A DNA stretch of 6,077 bases from Candidatus Aphodoplasma excrementigallinarum (lineage in GTDB: Bacteria > Bacillota > Clostridia > UBA1381 > UMGS1253): assembly GCA_018713805.1 (NCBI GenBank), contig DVOF01000074.1, positions 1-6,077 of the forward strand, written 5' to 3'. The position numbers and the translations under genes are program-made. The notes beneath the pieces are model-generated. The model had not been told where the DNA came from, did not search any database, and saw nothing but the letters and a program-made list of their open reading frames with translations. Shown here one piece after another: positions 4,889 through 6,077 of the stretch. How positions within the stretch are numbered: the stretch's first letter is position 1; the number at the start of each line of letters is the position of its first letter.

Positions 4889-5908
4889 TTATGCCATCTT
4901 TTCCAACATTTTTAGAGTAACTTCGTACTTTGCCGGCTCTCCGCGCTGGAACCGGTGAAATTCTTCCAACATATATTCCGCCATACGCACCAGCTCTCTG
5001 CCGGAGCTCCCCGCCATGTGCGGCGTCAGGTAGACATTCGGCAGATGGTAAAGCGGGCTGGCGTCCTCCGGCGGTTCTGGGTCGGTCACATCCAGCAGCG
5101 CGGTGAAGGTCGGGTCGCTTTTCAGCTTTTGGATGAGGGCACCCTCGTCCACCTGCGCGCCGCGCCCGGTATTGAGAAAGGTGGAATAAGACGGCATCCG
5201 TGCAAGCAGGTCGCCGTTTATGATCCCTCTTGTTTCCGGTACGTCGGCAAGGTGGTTTGATACAACACTACAGGACTGGAAAACCGTTTCGAGCGACGCC
5301 TTTGTTACGCCAAGCGTGTTGGCTTCCTCATCCGACAAAAATGGGTCGTACACAAACAGTTCGAGCCGGTATGGGGCAAGATACTGGATGACGAGCCGCC
5401 CGACGGCCCCTGCACCGAGCAGGCCGACCCTTGCGCCGTAATTGCCCGGGCAATGGGAAAAGCGGGCGGCGGCTAATGCATAGTCCGCCCTGTATGACGG
5501 CTTGCAGCACTGGAAGAAGCCTTTGTTTGCCAGCACAATCTGCGCCGCGCAGAACTCCGCCACCGGGACCGCGTTGGCCGCATAGGCGGAAAAGACACGC
5601 ACGCCGCGCTCCAAAAAGGGGTGGGCAAAGGACTTCACGCTTCCCGCGCTGTAAAACACAGCACGCAGGTTCGGAAAGTAAGCCGCAATTTCCTCTTTGC
5701 TAAACGCCGGCATGTTCCAAGTGGAGAAGGCCGCTTCCGCTTCCCGCGCCTCGGGAAGATGCCCTGGCAGATTACTGCGGTTGATGTATGTTTCGCTAAT
5801 CAGGCCCGCCTCGTCCCGGAGCCGGGCCACGATATTGTCTGTGTATATTTGGGTAACTGGGCGGATGGCGTCGTCGCCTTTTTTTTCAATCAGAAAGATA
5901 CTTTTCAT
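4889..5908 (-). CDS. D-isomer-specific 2-hydroxyacid dehydrogenase
   Basis: A 339-residue NAD-dependent cytoplasmic enzyme of normal family length, predicted to interconvert a 2-keto acid and a D-2-hydroxy acid. The split catalytic domain takes the N-terminal part (to about 125) and the C-terminal end. The nucleotide domain has VGLLGAGAVGRLV with G165-x-G-x-x-G170 and Asp188 (VYDP), which favours NAD over NADP. The catalytic triad is complete: Arg249 (LNTGRGA), Glu278 (DVTDPEPP) and His297 (LTPHMAG). The substrate-side loop NAVPVAEFC (112-120) resembles a subgroup often found beside sugar isomerases. AGGAGG (5917-5922) lies eight bases before the ATG. It follows the unidentified right-edge gene after 15 bases and precedes the TIM-barrel gene by 25, so it is in the middle of an operon. 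The substrate may be a sugar-acid-derived keto acid; this is inferred from context. Confidence 0.94.
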   Translation of the reverse strand: MKSIFLIEKKGDDAIRPVTQIYTDNIVARLRDEAGLISETYINRSNLPGHLPEAREAEAAFSTWNMPAFSKEEIAAYFPNLRAVFYSAGSVKSFAHPFLERGVRVFSAYAANAVPVAEFCAAQIVLANKGFFQCCKPSYRADYALAAARFSHCPGNYGARVGLLGAGAVGRLVIQYLAPYRLELFVYDPFLSDEEANTLGVTKASLETVFQSCSVVSNHLADVPETRGIINGDLLARMPSYSTFLNTGRGAQVDEGALIQKLKSDPTFTALLDVTDPEPPEDASPLYHLPNVYLTPHMAGSSGRELVRMAEYMLEEFHRFQRGEPAKYEVTLKMLEKMA

Positions 5909-5923
5909 GCAGGCCGCCTCCTG

Positions 5924-6077
5924 TCAGTCGATATAATCGTCCATAAAATGATGACGCTGTCCATTCGACTTGTATCCGATCATGGTGTCGAGGTTGACGT
6001 TGTACACGCTTTTAAATAGATTATATTCCACGTTTTCGTTCGTTTTCTTCATTTCCGCAATCAGCTTTTTTATCTCA
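5924..6077 (-). CDS. unidentified protein, C-terminal 50 residues only
   Basis: On the - strand an open frame enters from the right edge and ends with TGA at 5924-5926, encoding a C-terminus that includes EIKKLIAEMKKTNENVEYN, then VYNVNLDTMIGYKSNG and finally HHFMDDYID. It is shorter than 60 residues within the window and its internal Met codons have no ribosome binding site, so it is the tail of a longer gene rather than a small one. Its stop lies 15 bases before the hydroxyacid dehydrogenase start, and the ribosome binding site of that gene begins right after the stop, showing that both belong to one operon. The tail is polar, without a membrane segment, and has an unusual His-His-Phe-Met-Asp-Asp ending. 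I do not recognise the family. Coding is supported by the open frame, tight spacing and strand. Confidence 0.65.
   Translation of the reverse strand, partial: EIKKLIAEMKKTNENVEYNLFKSVYNVNLDTMIGYKSNGQRHHFMDDYID

Noticed and set aside
1..6077. Mobile element, CRISPR array, toxin-antitoxin or phage-defence system
   Set aside because: No transposase, integrase, nuclease or toxin-like gene, no terminal inverted repeats and no regularly spaced direct repeats beyond the three promoter dyads were seen on either strand.

Overview
The window reads as an ordinary chromosomal stretch from a moderately GC-rich Firmicute, most likely a gut-type clostridial lineage (Oscillospiraceae or a relative). This is inferred from the PadR plus DUF2812 pair, strong AGGAGG-type ribosome binding sites, sigma-A-like promoters and Rho-independent terminators. 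I see no transposase, integrase, phage gene, CRISPR array, rRNA or tRNA. The species cannot be fixed from sequence reading alone.

Left part (1-1229, + strand). The 3' end of an NTF2/SnoaL-like gene closes with a strong terminator. Directly after its U-tract comes a near-consensus promoter, overlaid by three TATCA-N5-TGATA dyads that look like operators. This drives a two-gene operon: a small PadR-family repressor and, starting at the very next base after its stop codon, a DUF2812 membrane protein. The layout suggests an autoregulated repressor/membrane-protein module.

Middle part (1230-2800, + strand). A separate promoter precedes a Gfo/Idh/MocA-type oxidoreductase, followed after 29 bases by a Nudix hydrolase that probably starts at TTG. 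A perfect 10-bp hairpin at 2765-2792 ends this unit and also the convergent aldo/keto reductase.

Right part (2804-6077, - strand). There are two transcription units. The aldo/keto reductase has its own extended -10 promoter. Upstream of it is a unit that enters from beyond the right edge: an unidentified gene (C-terminal 50 residues only), a D-2-hydroxyacid dehydrogenase, a sugar phosphate isomerase/epimerase-like TIM barrel, and a 58-residue small protein. It ends at a 13-bp terminator hairpin. The mix of Gfo/Idh/MocA enzyme, TIM-barrel isomerase, hydroxyacid dehydrogenase and aldo/keto reductase points to catabolism of a sugar, sugar acid or polyol. The substrate cannot be read from the sequence.

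Nothing here is clearly a new system. The items most worth a second look are the three-dyad PadR control region, the coupled DUF2812 protein, the 58-residue protein riding on the sugar operon, and the right-edge gene I could not identify.
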